Shown here: piece by piece, positions 38,993-52,212 of the stretch
Position numbering within the stretch: the stretch's first letter is position 1
Layout: each line of letters opens with the position of its first letter
Source: Pseudorasbora parva
Taxonomy: Eukaryota; Chordata; Actinopteri; Cypriniformes; Gobionidae
Assembly: GCF_024679245.1 (NCBI RefSeq)
Contig: NC_090183.1
Coordinates: 21,681,207 to 21,745,206, forward strand
Length of the DNA stretch: 64,000 bases
Direction: 5' to 3'
Program-made: the position numbers and the translations under genes
The notes under the pieces: generated by a model
Seen by the model: the letters and a program-made list of their open reading frames with translations, nothing else
Databases searched by the model: none
Told to the model about the DNA's origin: nothing

Positions 38993-40344
38993 GGGCTAAA
39001 AAGATTACCTCTCAATGCTGTGCTTTGGCCTGCATTAAATGATAAAACATATTCTGGGTTTGAATAAAAAAATTAATGTATAAAACCAGTTTATTTGTAG
39101 GGCATTGACAATATTGTTTTATATAATTAGTTAAATAATTGTGTTAATACAAATAATTATTAATAAAACATATAAATATTTTTAAAAAAATTACTAACAA
39201 AGGAAAAAACACATTTAATTGTCTTTTTCAACAAAAAGTAATTGGTGTGTGTAACTTAAAAATGAGAAGATTAATGTTTAAGGACAAAAATGATAACCAA
39301 TGAGCTACCGGTATATAGAATAACCAGAAGTTGGAAGTGTAGCCTTATTTAGTAACCAGGTTGGATATGTCCTAGGGAACACTGTTTTGAAGATAAAACT
39401 ATTGTTGTTATTGCAAAACAGTGTTTTCAGACAGTGAAATAAAAACAATGTTCTCTCACTGTTTAGATTTTGTGTCTGTCATTCCCCCTCCCCCCTCCCT
39501 CTCCCTCTCTTAGGATCACTATGTGTGTGTGTGTGTGTGTGGAGGGGGTCTCTCTCACTCTGTGTGTGTGTCACCTTTTCTCTTGTGTTTTCATAATTTA
39601 ACCCTTTCATATCATAGGCTATCACAAATATCTATCACTTTATTGTGAAAAATAAGTAAAAAACTAAAACATATATTATATCTTTAATTAAATACTGGTC
39701 TTCTGAACTTACAAAATTTTGAGCTGCAAAAAATACATTTGCACATAATTGAAAGTGATATCCTAATACTTTTAATTGTTTTCTATAACATGGGCTTTAA
39801 AGAAGGTCATGTGCTGTGTTTGCAAAGATCACGTATGACACCTCTTTAAACTAATTATTTATTGATAGAATTCAAATGGATAAAAAAAAGTTAATTTCAC
39901 ATGATCTTATTAAAGTGCCTGTTTATAATAAACTTCCATAAATTTTATGCACGCATATTACTCTTATCTGACACTGATATTAAAATCATTGTTGCGGTCT
40001 CTGTGATTTGGCTTAATTTATTTTTAAGAGAAGTGTAAGGATAATACAACTTCAGCATTTGGACAGTATTCTGCACTCATTTTGAAATTGACATTTGACA
40101 TCACCTGACATAAAATTAATGAATAAAATGTAATTGATCTCAGAGATGTGAGTGTTGTGGTTCCTGGTCATAGCAGCACCAGTTGCTGCAGTTAATGAGG
40201 TGAATTCAATTGACTTTGACATAGTCCCTTTATTTATTTTTTCCCATATTAAATGCCTATTGGCCTGCTGTGCACAGTTAAGCTGATGCCACCGGGGTGG
40301 CGGTGCCCCCGGCTTGGGCCCGTCATCGCTGCTCGCAGCTTTAA

Positions 40345-42025
40345 TTCTTTTTTGTTATTATTATTTATTATTTTTTTACGCGACTATTTGGGCATTTTTG
40401 GGGCCTTTCCCATGCTCGAAAACTCTTGAAACTTTGCACACGCATCAGAATGCGCGGCCATCAGGGCCGGGCTGAGGCTGGGACCCGGGCGTGGCAGGGG
40501 GGCTCGACAGCGCCCCCTAAAGTGGGGTCTGAAAACGTGGTCTATAAATCAAACCAACTTCCACGGACATATATGAAACTCTGTACACATATAGAGCTCA
40601 TCGGGCCGAACAACTTTCGTGCTCTAAGTTATGTGTCAGCCCAACAGGAAGTGAGCTATTATGGGTTGTTCGGAAAACGCACGCTCTGGAATTTGCGATA
40701 CTCCTCCTAGACGATTGACCCGATCAGCACCAAACTCAGTCATCATGAAGTCAAGACACGGAGGATGCTAAATTGCGAGCAACTTTTTGATATCTCAAAC
40801 GGTTTGGCCGTGGCGAAGAGACAAATTTATGGCGAGAAAAAGGAAACAGGAAGTGTGTTATAACTTTTGCATACATTAATTCATTTTGATGAAACTTCAG
40901 CTGTGTGTTCGTTGTAAGAGGACGATCACATGGATATGACTTTTGTGAGACAAAGTTATAGCGCCACCAACTGGCAGCAGGAAGTGTGTCACTTTCAAAA
41001 TTGCTTTAAATCCCCATCTTATTTTCACCCGATTTACTTCAAACTTCATCAGTATTATGTCAAAACATAGCAGATATAGACATATGAATGGATTCCTGAT
41101 TCTAGAAAAACTGTTGTTATGGCAACGTGTCAAAGTCTAATAATCTTTTTTGGTGTTTTTGAGACTCTTCACATGCTTGAAATTGCATGAAACTCAACAC
41201 ACACATCAGACATGCTGTCCAGAAGATGCAAGCAAAGATTCAGAAACGGGCGTGGTAGAGGGGCTCAGTAGCGCCATCTTTTGTCCAAAGCGGGGGGTTA
41301 GTTTTATCTACATTCACCAAACTCGGTATATATATTGTACATTTCGAGCCGGACAACTTTCTAATTTACAGTCATTAGCTGTGACCAACAGGAAGTCAGA
41401 TAATTTGGTTGGAAGATAACAAGAAGTCGAAAGCGAGCTCTGAGTTTTTACCTTCTCCTCAAAAACGATTCATTCAATCTCCTCCAAACTCGGACAACAT
41501 GAAGTAAATATACAGAAGATGCTAAAATGCGAACGGTTATTGGATATCTCAAATGGTGTTCCCTTAGCAGAAGACTAAAAAACACAAAATAGGGACACAC
41601 GTGCCTGGTTCATAAATAAGGCTATACTCCCACCTGCTGGTTATTCTATATATCACACTGTTTTTTTGTGTGTTTTTTTTCAACACTTATGCTCTCCCTT
41701 AAATGACCAGTAGAGGGCAATATTGTATAAGTTTTCAAGCAAAAAAACTTGCCTCTGTGTGTGTGTGAGAATGGTTTTCTAGGCTGGTGGGGACTAAAAC
41801 CTGAATGCACACAGACTCATGGGACTTCCCAATGGGTACAAAAGCTTATAAATCATACAGAATGAGTTCTTTTGAAAATGTGAAAATGCAGAAAGTTTTG
41901 TGTGATGGGTAGGTTTAGGGGTAGGAGCAGTGTAGGAGGACAGAATATATGGTTTGTACAGCATAAAAACCATTATGTCTATGGTGAGTCCCCAAATAGA
42001 TAGTGAACCAGACATGTGTGTGTGT

Positions 42026-42090
<65 letters not shown>

Positions 42091-42371
42091 CTTTTTTCTA
42101 GCCTGGTGGGGACTTCAACCTGAATGCACACAGCCTCATGGGGACATGTGTCATTGATTTCTACAGTGTGTGTGTGTGTGTGTGGGGGGGGGGGGGGTGT
42201 TGTTGTGGATGGGGGATGGTGGATGGGCTTAACTGATAAGAGTTGCCTGCAGCATACTTCAGCATTACTACAGTTTAGGGGTAGGAGCAGTGTAGGGGGA
42301 CAGAATATATGGTTTGTACAGCATAAAAACCATTACGTCTATGGTGAGTCCCCAAAAAGATAGTGAACCAG

Positions 42372-42456
<85 letters not shown>

Positions 42457-42739
42457 ACTTTCTCTCGATGGTAATAATTGAACCCTAACATATCATAGGC
42501 TAATACAAATGTAAAAAAAATTAGTTTAAAAAAAAAAAAAACTCTACAAATACCTTGAATTAAATACTGTAATAAATACAAAATGTTGCGCTGCAAAAGA
42601 TAACTTTGCACATATTTGAAAATGACTTATATCCCATTACATTAGAATTCATCTATATTTAAATTACATCATGAGTGTGGCTTGAAACTTTTCCCCACCG
42701 TTTAGATTTTACTATTTTTGTTTTGTTGAAAATCATGTT

Positions 42740-42822
<83 letters not shown>

Positions 42823-42874
42823 AGTGTGTGTGTGTGTCTGTTTGTAGGGGGATGGTGCCAGCTTCATTTTGATT

Positions 42875-42958
<84 letters not shown>

Positions 42959-43721
42959 AGGGGATCTCTCTCACTCTTTGTGTGTGCCACCTTGTCTCTT
43001 GATTGTCATAATTTAAACCTTCATATCAGAGGCTATCACAAATAACTATCACTTTAGTGTGAAAAATATGTAAAAACAACAAAGAAAATACTATATCTTA
43101 ATTAAACACTGGCCCTCTGAATTTACAAAATTTTGAGCTGCAAAAGATGCATTTGCACATAATTGAGAGTGACCCATTATATCCTAATGCATTAAAAAAA
43201 AATCTATATTTAAATTTCATAATAGGTGTGGCTTGTGGTCATAGTGGCACCAGCTGCTGTGATACATGTGGCGTATTAGAGCAATTTTCAAATATTCTCC
43301 TGTTTATAAAGTTCTATAAATTTTATGCACGCATATTACTCTTACCTGACACTGATATTAAAATCATTGTTGTGGTCTCTGTGATTTGGCTTAATTTATT
43401 TTTAAGAGAAGTGTAAGGATAAAACAACTTCAGCATTTGGACAGTATTCTGCACTCATTTTGAAATTGACATTTGACATCATCTGACATAAAATTAATGA
43501 ATAAAATGTAATTGATCTCATAGATGTGAGTGTTGTGGTTCCTGGTCATAGCAGCACCAGTTGCTGCAGTTAATGAGGTGAATTCAAATGACTTTGACAT
43601 AGTCCCTTTATTTATTTTTCCCCATATTAAATGCCTATTGCCTGCTGTGCACAGTTAAGCTGATGCCACCGGGGTGGCGGTGCCCCCGGCTTGGGCCCGT
43701 CATCGCTGCTCGCAGCTTTAA
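40345..43721 (+). repeat. Array unit U8 (long form, internally rearranged)
   Basis: Carries the extra block (about 40992-41285) but lacks the right nested TIR end. The portion around TTTAACCCTTTCATATCATAGG and GAGCTGCAAAAAATACATTTG is present twice in diverged form (about 42462-42740 and 42960-43200), separated by a TC tract and a GT tract. A run of about 14 G lies near 42184-42197. This is the most diverged complete unit. Confidence 0.85.
42743..42957. repeat. TC microsatellite followed by GT microsatellite (U8)
   Basis: A TC run (42743-42822, one TTTC interruption) is followed by a short GT patch, a GGGGGATGGTGCCAGC segment and a GT run (about 42877-42957). The TC run is the only tract in the array with this strand orientation of the pyrimidines. 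Confidence 0.96.
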
Positions 43722-45088
43722 TTATTATTTATTATTTTTTTACGCGACTATTTGGGCATTTTTGGGGCCCTTCCCATGCTCGAAAACTCTTGAAACTTTG
43801 CACACGCATCAGAATGCGCGGCCATCAGGGCCGGGCTGAGGCTGGGACCCGGGCGTGGCAGGGGAGCTCGACAGCGCCCCCTAAAGTGGGGTCTGAAAAC
43901 GTGGTCTATAAATCAAACACACTTTCACGTACATATATGAAACTCGGTACACATATAGAGCTCATCGGGCCAAACAACTTTCGTGCTCTAAGTTATGTGT
44001 CAGCCCAACAGGAAGTGAGCTATTATGGGTTGTTCGGAAAACGCATGCTCTGGAATTTGCGATACTCCTCCTAGACGATTCACCCGATCAGCACCAAACT
44101 CGGTCAGCATGAAGTCAAGACACTGAGGATGCTAAATTGCGAGCAACTTTTTGATATCTCAAACGGTTTGGCCGTGGCGAAGAGACGAATTTATGGCGAG
44201 AAAAGGGAAACAGGAAGTGTGTTATAACTTTTGCATACATTAATTCATTTTGATGAAACTTCAGCTGTGTGTTCGTTGTAAGTGGCCGATCACATGGATA
44301 TGACTTTTGTGAGTCAAAGTTATAGCGCCACCAACTGGCAGCAGGAAGTGTCACTTTTGTCCAAAGTGGGGGGTTAGTTTTATCTACATTCACCAAACTC
44401 GGTATATATATTGTACTTTTCGAGCCGGACAACTTTCTCATTTACAGTCATTAGCTCTGACCAACAGGAAGTCAGATAATTTGGTTGGAAGATAACAAGA
44501 AGTCGAAAACGAGCTCTGAGTTTTTACCCTCTCCTCAAAAGCGATTCATTCAATCTCCTCCAAACTCGGACAACATGAAGTAAATATACAGAAGATGCTA
44601 AAATGCGAACGGTTATTGGATATCTCAAACGGTGGTCCCGTAGCAAAAGCCTAAAAAACACAAAATAAGAACACAAGTGCCTGGTTCATAAATAAGGCTA
44701 TACTCCCACCTGCTGGTTATTCTATATATCACACTGTTTTTTTTTTGTTTTTTTTCAAAACATGCTCTCCTTTAAATGTCCAGTAGAGGGCAATATTGTA
44801 TAAGTTTTCAAGCAAAAAAACCTTGCCTCTGTGTGTGTGTGTGAATGGTTTTCTAGCCTGGTGGGGACTTAAACCTGAATGCACACAGACTCATGGGGAC
44901 CTCCCAATGGGTTTAAAAACTTATAAATCAGACAGAATGAGTTACTTTGAAAAGGTGAAAATGCAGAAAGTTGTGTGATAGGTAGGTTTAGGGGCAGGGG
45001 CAGTGTAGGGGGACAGAATTAATGTTTTGTACAGCATAAAAACCACTACGTCTATGGTGAGTCCCCAGAAAGATAGTGAACCAGATAT

Positions 45089-45188
<100 letters not shown>

Positions 45189-45538
45189 CTGTGTGTATGT
45201 GTTGTGGATGGGGGAATGGGGGATGGGCTGAGCTGATTTGAGTTGCCTGCAGCATACTTCAGCATTACTACTGTGTGTGTGTGTGCGTGTGTGTGTGTGT
45301 GCGTGCGTGTGTGTGTGTTGTTCTAGCCTGGTGGGGACTTAAACTTGAATGCACACAGACTCATGGGGACTTCTCAATGGGTACAAAAGCTCATAAATCA
45401 GACAGAATGAGTTCTTTTGAAAAGGTGAAAATGCAGAAAGTTGTGTGATGGGTAGGAGCAGTGTAGGAGGACAGAATATATGGTTTGTACAGTATAAAAA
45501 CCATTACGTCTATGAGTCCCCAAAAAGATAGCGAACCA

Positions 45539-45738
<200 letters not shown>

Positions 45739-45968
45739 TTCTGTCTAAAAAGATTACCTCTCAATGCTGTGCTTTGGCCTGCATTAAAGGATTAAACATA
45801 TTATTCTGGGTTTGAATAAAAAAATAAATGTATAAAACCTGTTTATTTGTAGGGCATTGACAATATTGTTTTATATAATTAGTTAAATAATTGTGTTAAT
45901 ACAAATAATTATAATTAAAAAAATATAAATATAAAAAAAATTACCCCCCCTCTCCCTCTCTCAGGATC

Positions 45969-46006
<38 letters not shown>

Positions 46007-48130
46007 ACCTTGTCTCTTGTTTTTTCATAATTTAACCCTTTCATTTCATAGGCTATCACAAATATCTATCACTTTATTGTGAAAAATAAGTAAAACAAAA
46101 ACATATATTATATCTTTAATTAAATACTGGTCTTTTGAACTTACAAAATTTTGAGCTGCAAAAAATACATTTGCACATAATTGAAAGTGATATCCTAATA
46201 CTTTTAATTGTTTTCTATGACATGGGCTTTAAAGAAGGTCATGCGCTGTGTTTGCAAAGATCACGTATGACACCTCTTTAAACGAATTATTTATTGATAG
46301 AATTCAAATGAATAAAAAAAATTAAATTTCACATGAATTTATAAAAGTGGCTGTTTATAATAAACTTCCATAAATTATATGCACGCATATTACTCTTACC
46401 TGACACTGATATTAAAATCATTGTTGCGGTCTCTGTGATTTGGCTAAATTTATTTTTAAGAGAAGTGTAAGGATAATACAACTTCAGCATTTGGACAGTA
46501 TTCTGCACTCCTTTTGAAATTGACATTTGACATCATCTGACATAAAATTAATGAATAAAATGTAATTGATCTCATAGATTTGACTTATGGTTCCTGGTCA
46601 TAGCAGCACCAGTTGCTGCAGTTAATGAGGTGAATTCAAATGACTTTGACATAGTCCCATTATTTATTTTTTCCCACATTAAATGCCTATTGGCTTGCTG
46701 TGCACAGTTAAACTGATGCCACCGGGGTGGCGGTGCCCCCGGCTTGGGCCCGTCATCGCTGCTCGCAGCTTTAATTATTATTATTATTATTATCTTTTCG
46801 CCTTTTGGGCATTTTTGGGGCACTTAACGTGCTCGAAAACTCTTGAAACTTTGCACACGCATCGGAATGCGCGGCCAACAGGGTCGGGCAGAGGCCTTTG
46901 ACCCGGGCGTGGCAGGGGGGCTCAACAGCGCCCCCTTGAAAAACTGGGTCTATATATTAAACACACTTGCACGTACATGTATGAAACTCGGTACACTAAT
47001 AGATCTCATCAGGCCGAACAACTTCCGCACTGATAGTCATAAGCTTCGCCCAACAGGAAGTGAGCTATAATGGGTTGTTCGGAAAACGCATGCTCTGGAA
47101 TTTGCGGTACTCCTCCTAGACGATTCACCCGATCAGCACCAAACTCGGTCAGCATGAAGTCAAGACACTGAGGATGCTAAATTGCGAGCAACTTTTTGAT
47201 ATCTCAAATGGTTTGGCCGTGGCGAAGAGACGAATTTATGGCGAGAAAAGGGAAACAGGAAGTGTGTTATAACTTTTGCATACATTAATTCATTTTGATG
47301 AAACTTCAGCTGTGTGTTCGTTGTAAGAGGCCGATCACATGGATATGACTTTTGTGAGTCAAAGTTATAGCGCCACCAACTGGCAGCAGGAAGTGTGGCT
47401 TTTGTCCAAAGTGGGGGGTTAGTTTTATCTGCAGTCACCAAACTCTGTATATATATTGTACTTTTCGAGCCGGACAACTTTCTAATTTACAGTCATTAGC
47501 TCTGACCAACAGGAAGTCAGATAATTTGGTTGGAAGATAATAAGAAGTGGCAAAGCGAGCTCTGAGTTTTTACCCTCTCCTCAAAAGCGATTCATTCAAT
47601 CTCCTCCAAACTCGGACAACATGAAGTAAATATACAGAAGATGCTAAAATGCGAACGGTTATTGGATATCTCAAACGGTGTTCCCGTAGCAAAAGCCTAA
47701 AAAAGACAAAATAAGCACACAAGTGCCTGATTCATAAATAAGGCTATACTCCCACCTGCTGGTTATTCTATATAGCACACTGTGTTTTTTTTTTTTTTTT
47801 CAACACATGCTCTCCCTTAAATGTCCAGTAGAGGGCAATATTGTATAAGTTTTCAAGCAAAAAAAACTTGCCTCTGTGTGTGTGAGAATGGTTTTCTAGC
47901 CTGGTGGGGACTTAAACCTGAATGCACACAGACTCATGGGGACTTCCCAATGGGTACAAAAGCTTATAAATCAAACAGAATGAGTTACTTTGAAAAGGTA
48001 AAAATGCAGAAAGTTGTGTGATGGGTAGATTTAGGGGCAGGGGCAGTGTAGGGGGACAGAATTAATGTTTTGTACAGCATAAAAACATTACGTCTATGGT
48101 GAGTCCCCAGAAAGATAGTGAACCAGATAT

Positions 48131-48132
<2 letters not shown>

Positions 48133-48229
<97 letters not shown>

Positions 48230-48320
48230 TGTGTGTGGCTGTGTGTATGTGTTGTGGATGGGGGAATGGGGGATGGGCTGAGCTGATTTGAGTTGCCTGC
48301 AGCATACTTCAGCATTACTG

Positions 48321-48416
<96 letters not shown>
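48133..48416. repeat. Two GT microsatellites of U10
   Basis: GT runs at about 48133-48237 (with two small interruptions at the end) and 48322-48416, separated by the usual GGATGGGG and GCCTGCAGCATACTTCAGC block. Confidence 0.95.
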
Positions 48417-48417
<1 letters not shown>

Positions 48418-48656
48418 GTTCTAGCCTGGTGGGGACTTCAACCTGAATGCACACAGACTCATGGGGACTTCCCAATGGGTAGAAAAGCTTATAAATCAGA
48501 CAGAATGAGTTCTTTTGAAAAGGTGAAAATGCAGAAAGTTGTGTGATGGGTAGGTTTAGGGGTAGGAGCAGTGTAGGAGGACAGAATATATGGTTTGTAC
48601 AGCATAAAAACCATTACGTCTATGGTGAGTCCCCAAAAAGATAGTGAACCAGACAT

Positions 48657-48831
<175 letters not shown>

Positions 48832-49063
48832 TTTTCTGTCTAAAAAGATTATCTCTCAATGCTTTGGCCTGCATTAAAGGATTAAACATATTATTCTGGG
48901 TTTGAATAAAAAAATAAATGTATAAAACCAGTTTATTTGTAGGGCATTGACAATATTGTTTTATATACTTAGTTAAATAATTGTGTTAATACAAATAATT
49001 ATAATTAAAAAAATATAAATATAAAAAAAATTACCCCCCCTCTCCCTCTCTCAGGATCACTCT

Positions 49064-49092
49064 GTGCGTGTGCGTGTGTGTGCGTGTGCGTG

Positions 49093-49147
<55 letters not shown>
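49064..49147. repeat. GT microsatellite with GTGC interruptions (U10)
   Basis: The first half contains several GTGC interruptions and the second half is pure GT. A similar interrupted start is seen in U0 at 15770. Confidence 0.94.
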
Positions 49148-49149
<2 letters not shown>

Positions 49150-49958
49150 GGGGTCTCTCTCACTCTGTGTGTGTGTCACCTTGTCTCTTGTTTTTCATAA
49201 TTTAACCCTTTCATATCATAAGCTATCACAAATATCTATCACTTTTTTGTGAAAAATAAGTAAAACAAAAACATATATTATATCTTTAATTAAATACTGG
49301 TCTTCTGAACTTACAAAATTTTTAGCTGCAAAAAATACATTTGCTCATAATTGAAAGTGATATCCTAATACTTTTAATTGTTTTCTATAACATGGGCTTT
49401 AAAGAAGGTAATGTGCTGTGTTTGCAAAGATCACGCATGACACCTCTTTAAACTAATGATTTATTGATAGAATTCAAATGAATTAAAAAATTAAATTTCA
49501 CATGATTTTATAAAAGTGGCTGTTTATAATAAACTTCTATAAATTATATGCACGCATATTACTCTTACCTGACACTGATATTAAAATCATTGTTGCGGTT
49601 TCTGTGAATTGGCTTAATTTATTTTTAAGAGAAGTGTAAGGATAATACAACTTCAGCATTTGGAAAGTATTCTGCACTCATTATGAAATTGACATTTGAC
49701 ATCATCTGACATAAAATTAATGAATAAAATGTAATTGATCTCATAGATGTGAGTGTTGTGGTTCCTGGTCATAGCAGCACCAGTTGCTGCAGTTAATGAG
49801 GTGAATTCAAATGACTTTGACATAGTCCTTTTATTTTTTCCCATATTAAATGCCTTTTGCCTGCTGCGCACAGTTAAGCTGATGCCACCGGGGTGGCGGT
49901 GCCACCGGCTTGGGCCCGTCATCGCTGCTCGCAGCTTTAATTATTATTATTATTATTA

Positions 49959-50597
49959 CCCCTTCTCCAGCTCCCCCCTGACTCGAGGTTGCCAGATAGG
50001 CTCCAGGATCCACCAGGAACCTTTGTAACTAGAGCAGAGTTGGCAACCCGGATGCCGGAACACTACTGACTTTGAGATTTGTAGATAGGTTGAGGGTGGA
50101 GCTTCAGGCTAAAACACAACATGTCAACATCAACATCAGTTGAGGGCTGCAACAACAACTTTTAAATGACAGTATCCTGGCCGAACTACTGTTGTCAGTG
50201 ATATAAGTATTTGAAATTAATATGATTTGAAATATCAGGGCCATTTTATGATTAATTGAAATACATTTCTTACATACGGTTCTTTTAAGAGCTTAACATA
50301 ATCAATAACAAAATGTTTTTTTTTTTGTTAAACAATAATAGTAATGATAATAATAATAATATATATAAGGCTGTCAAATAAATTTCGAATATTCATTGAA
50401 TTTACAAACAAAAAAAAAAAAAAAAAAAAAACATTTTGTGCATTTCGTGCAAATTTTTTGGTAAGTCACACAAGACATGACTATAATGATTTAAATTACG
50501 TGGTTTGTTGATCCAGTACAGCACGGTACGGCTGTGTTGTTAAGTTGGAAAAAAGAGTAAGGACGTATACAGTCAATGTATACAGTCAGAGCATGAG
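49959..50597. other. Unidentified non-coding sequence right of the array
   Basis: A GC-mixed portion (49959-50110) with CTGGATCC-like and TGGCAACCCGGATGCCGG sequence is followed by AT-rich sequence, an ATA/AAT-rich patch near 50335-50365 and an A-rich run at 50409-50430. It may be the remains of one or more transposons, but I cannot define ends or assign a family. Confidence 0.4.
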
Positions 50598-50669
50598 ATG
50601 GATATAAATGAAAGAGAAGATACACTGCCTACTGACGAAAATCCTCTCAATTGGTGGCAAATATCATGT
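50598..50669 (+). pseudogene. hAT transposase C-terminal fragment
   Basis: About 22 codons starting at the ATG at 50598 read like the region just before and including the hAT dimerisation motif: acidic residues, then LPTDENPLNWWQI. The NPLxWW pattern is characteristic of hAT transposases and domesticated ZBED proteins. After this the frame continues without resembling the family, so it is a short remnant fused to unrelated DNA. Confidence 0.5.
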
Positions 50670-50838
50670 GGTAACGTTATATATGTATCCACATATTGTG
50701 CAGCCGGGCAAAGACGTACTAGACCATTGTGGCAAGCAGCGAGGCGAGGGACTGTGAGAGCGGGCCGGTGGCGAGTGATAATGAACGCCAGCTGCGCGAC
50801 ACACCAGTCTCGTCTCACCATGGCGGAGTGACGGGAGT

Positions 50839-50846
50839 ATAAAAGG
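50839..50846 (+). promoter_or_regulatory. TATA box-like TATAAAAG in GC-rich promoter-like sequence
   Basis: TATAAAAG lies about 35 bp upstream of a purine-rich stretch and of the insertion point of the next TIR element. The sequence on the far side of that element (51912-52020) contains GATTAAAG near 51977. The interrupted whole could be an LTR (promoter, then polyadenylation signal), but no TG...CA ends or primer-binding site were identified. Confidence 0.25.
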
Positions 50847-50881
50847 AGGAGCAAAGACAGTGGAAGAGGAGAGAGGACCAG

Positions 50882-51908
50882 GGGCCCATTCTTCGTACCT
50901 CGCTTAATACATCCGAGATGTTTTGACAGATCCCAGTTCTTTTAATCCTGATAACTGATCTCTGGCTAATTTGGTTCTTCAAACAAATTTGTGGATTGGA
51001 TTAAAATATCTGGATTAAGTTATCTGAGATCACTGCTCGTGCCTGTGTTCCCTGAAGAAGGAAGATGCATCGATAGTCGAAACCACGATCAGCAATGCAG
51101 TGATTGGCTGGCGTCAAGACAACGTAATGACATCATAAAATTAAAAAAGCCACCTGTCAAAAAACTTGTCAAAGAAAAAAATAGAAGAAAAAAATAATTT
51201 CTGGACCTTTATAAGGAAACAGACAAATGACCAAACCAACATACAAGTTAGATAAATGAAATGTGCACTGTTTTGATGAACATGATTCCCAATTATTTAT
51301 ATTCACGATTTTATAATATTTGTACACACTTTAAATTTTTTATTTTAATGTTGTAATTTCATTTTTAATTCATTTTGAAGCAGATTTGTTATGTGACAAT
51401 ATTAATTAAAGTTTCTTAACAGTCAAGATCAATTATCTGCATCTCTTAAGCTGCATCAAGCCACTCCCATATTATCTGTCATCACTCAAATAATGCATGA
51501 TAAAGATTAACTGCACAATGTGTAAAGTAATTATTCCTTCACAATTCACAAAAAAATCTCTCAATCAAGAGACTGTGTCTATAGTATTATACACAAATTT
51601 TACACAACATTAAAATATTATTTTCAAATAAACTTTTATATTTATTTTTATTTAAAATTATTATTGCCCCTGGTTCAGTAATGAACTCTTGTAATAAAGT
51701 AGCAGTGGCTGGGACATATTTTAAGTATCACCTCAAGATGCAATCTAATCCTGTTTACATGAAATAAGCCTGCTCCAGAGCAGGTTAACCTGTTGCTATG
51801 ACAACAAGCCCAGGATGAGCTTCGAAGAACCAAATAATCCGATATCAAGCCAAATTGTCAACAATCAAATCCAGCTAACTGAGTTAGCGACGTATGAAGA
51901 ACAGGTCC
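50882..51908. mobile_element. 1.03-kb non-autonomous TIR element with CAG target duplication
   Basis: The left end GGGCCCATTCTTCGTACCTC and the right end (read inverted) GGACCTGTTCTTCATACGTC match over about 25 bp. Subterminal blocks TTTGGTTCTTC (left) and the complement GAAGAACCAAATAATCC (right) are also inverted. CAG at 50879-50881 and 51909-51911 is the apparent target duplication; removing the element rejoins GGACCAGGCCTGG. No transposase ORF. PIF/Harbinger-like by size and 3-bp duplication, but not proven. Confidence 0.7.
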
Positions 51909-51911
51909 CAG

Positions 51912-52212
51912 GCCTGGATTTTATGTTGAGTTTTGTTATGTGCGCTTTACTTTACTTTCGTTTTGTTTATTTATTTGATTAAAGTTGTTGAACGTTCGCC
52001 GGTTCCTGCCGCCTTCCTTGTTTTTTTGTTTTTTTTTGAATGTCATTGTTTTTTTCTGAATGTCAGTTTGCTATTTTGTGTTCACATTACGTTGTCTGTT
52101 GAAGCGTGTTTTGTCAGGTTACTGATGCATTTGCAGTTTTATGCAATTTTGTTTCCCAATTTTCCTTTAATGCTCATTATTGAAATTATATTTTATTTAA
52201 AATATATTCCCT
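51912..52212. other. T-rich non-coding interval
   Basis: Sequence between two TIR elements. The first 110 bp are the continuation of the interrupted promoter-like sequence; the rest is T-rich. The 107-codon open frame here has low complexity and no recognisable similarity. Confidence 0.4.

Larger units (their letters stand above)
37953..39359. mobile_element. Nested 48-bp-TIR segment in array unit U7
   Basis: Left inverted repeat starts at 37953, right ends at 39359. Units U3, U4, U8, U9 and U10 keep only the left repeat because the right one has been deleted or replaced. Confidence 0.65.
36638..40344 (+). repeat. Array unit U7 (long form, 3707 bp, intact unit head)
   Basis: The longest unit. 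It retains the head TTAGGGCCCAAGCCCTGAAA and the extra block (about 37340-37630). Both nested TIR ends are present (37953 and 39359). It has three long GT tracts (38369-38475, 38572-38645, 38906-38992) but a very short one in the final slot (near 39524-39541). It shares several sequence variants with U1, about 20 kb away. Confidence 0.9.

Noticed and set aside
50991..51197. 68-codon ORF with a Lys-rich end inside the CAG-flanked TIR element
   Set aside because: Too short, lysine-rich because of poly-A sequence, and without similarity to any transposase.
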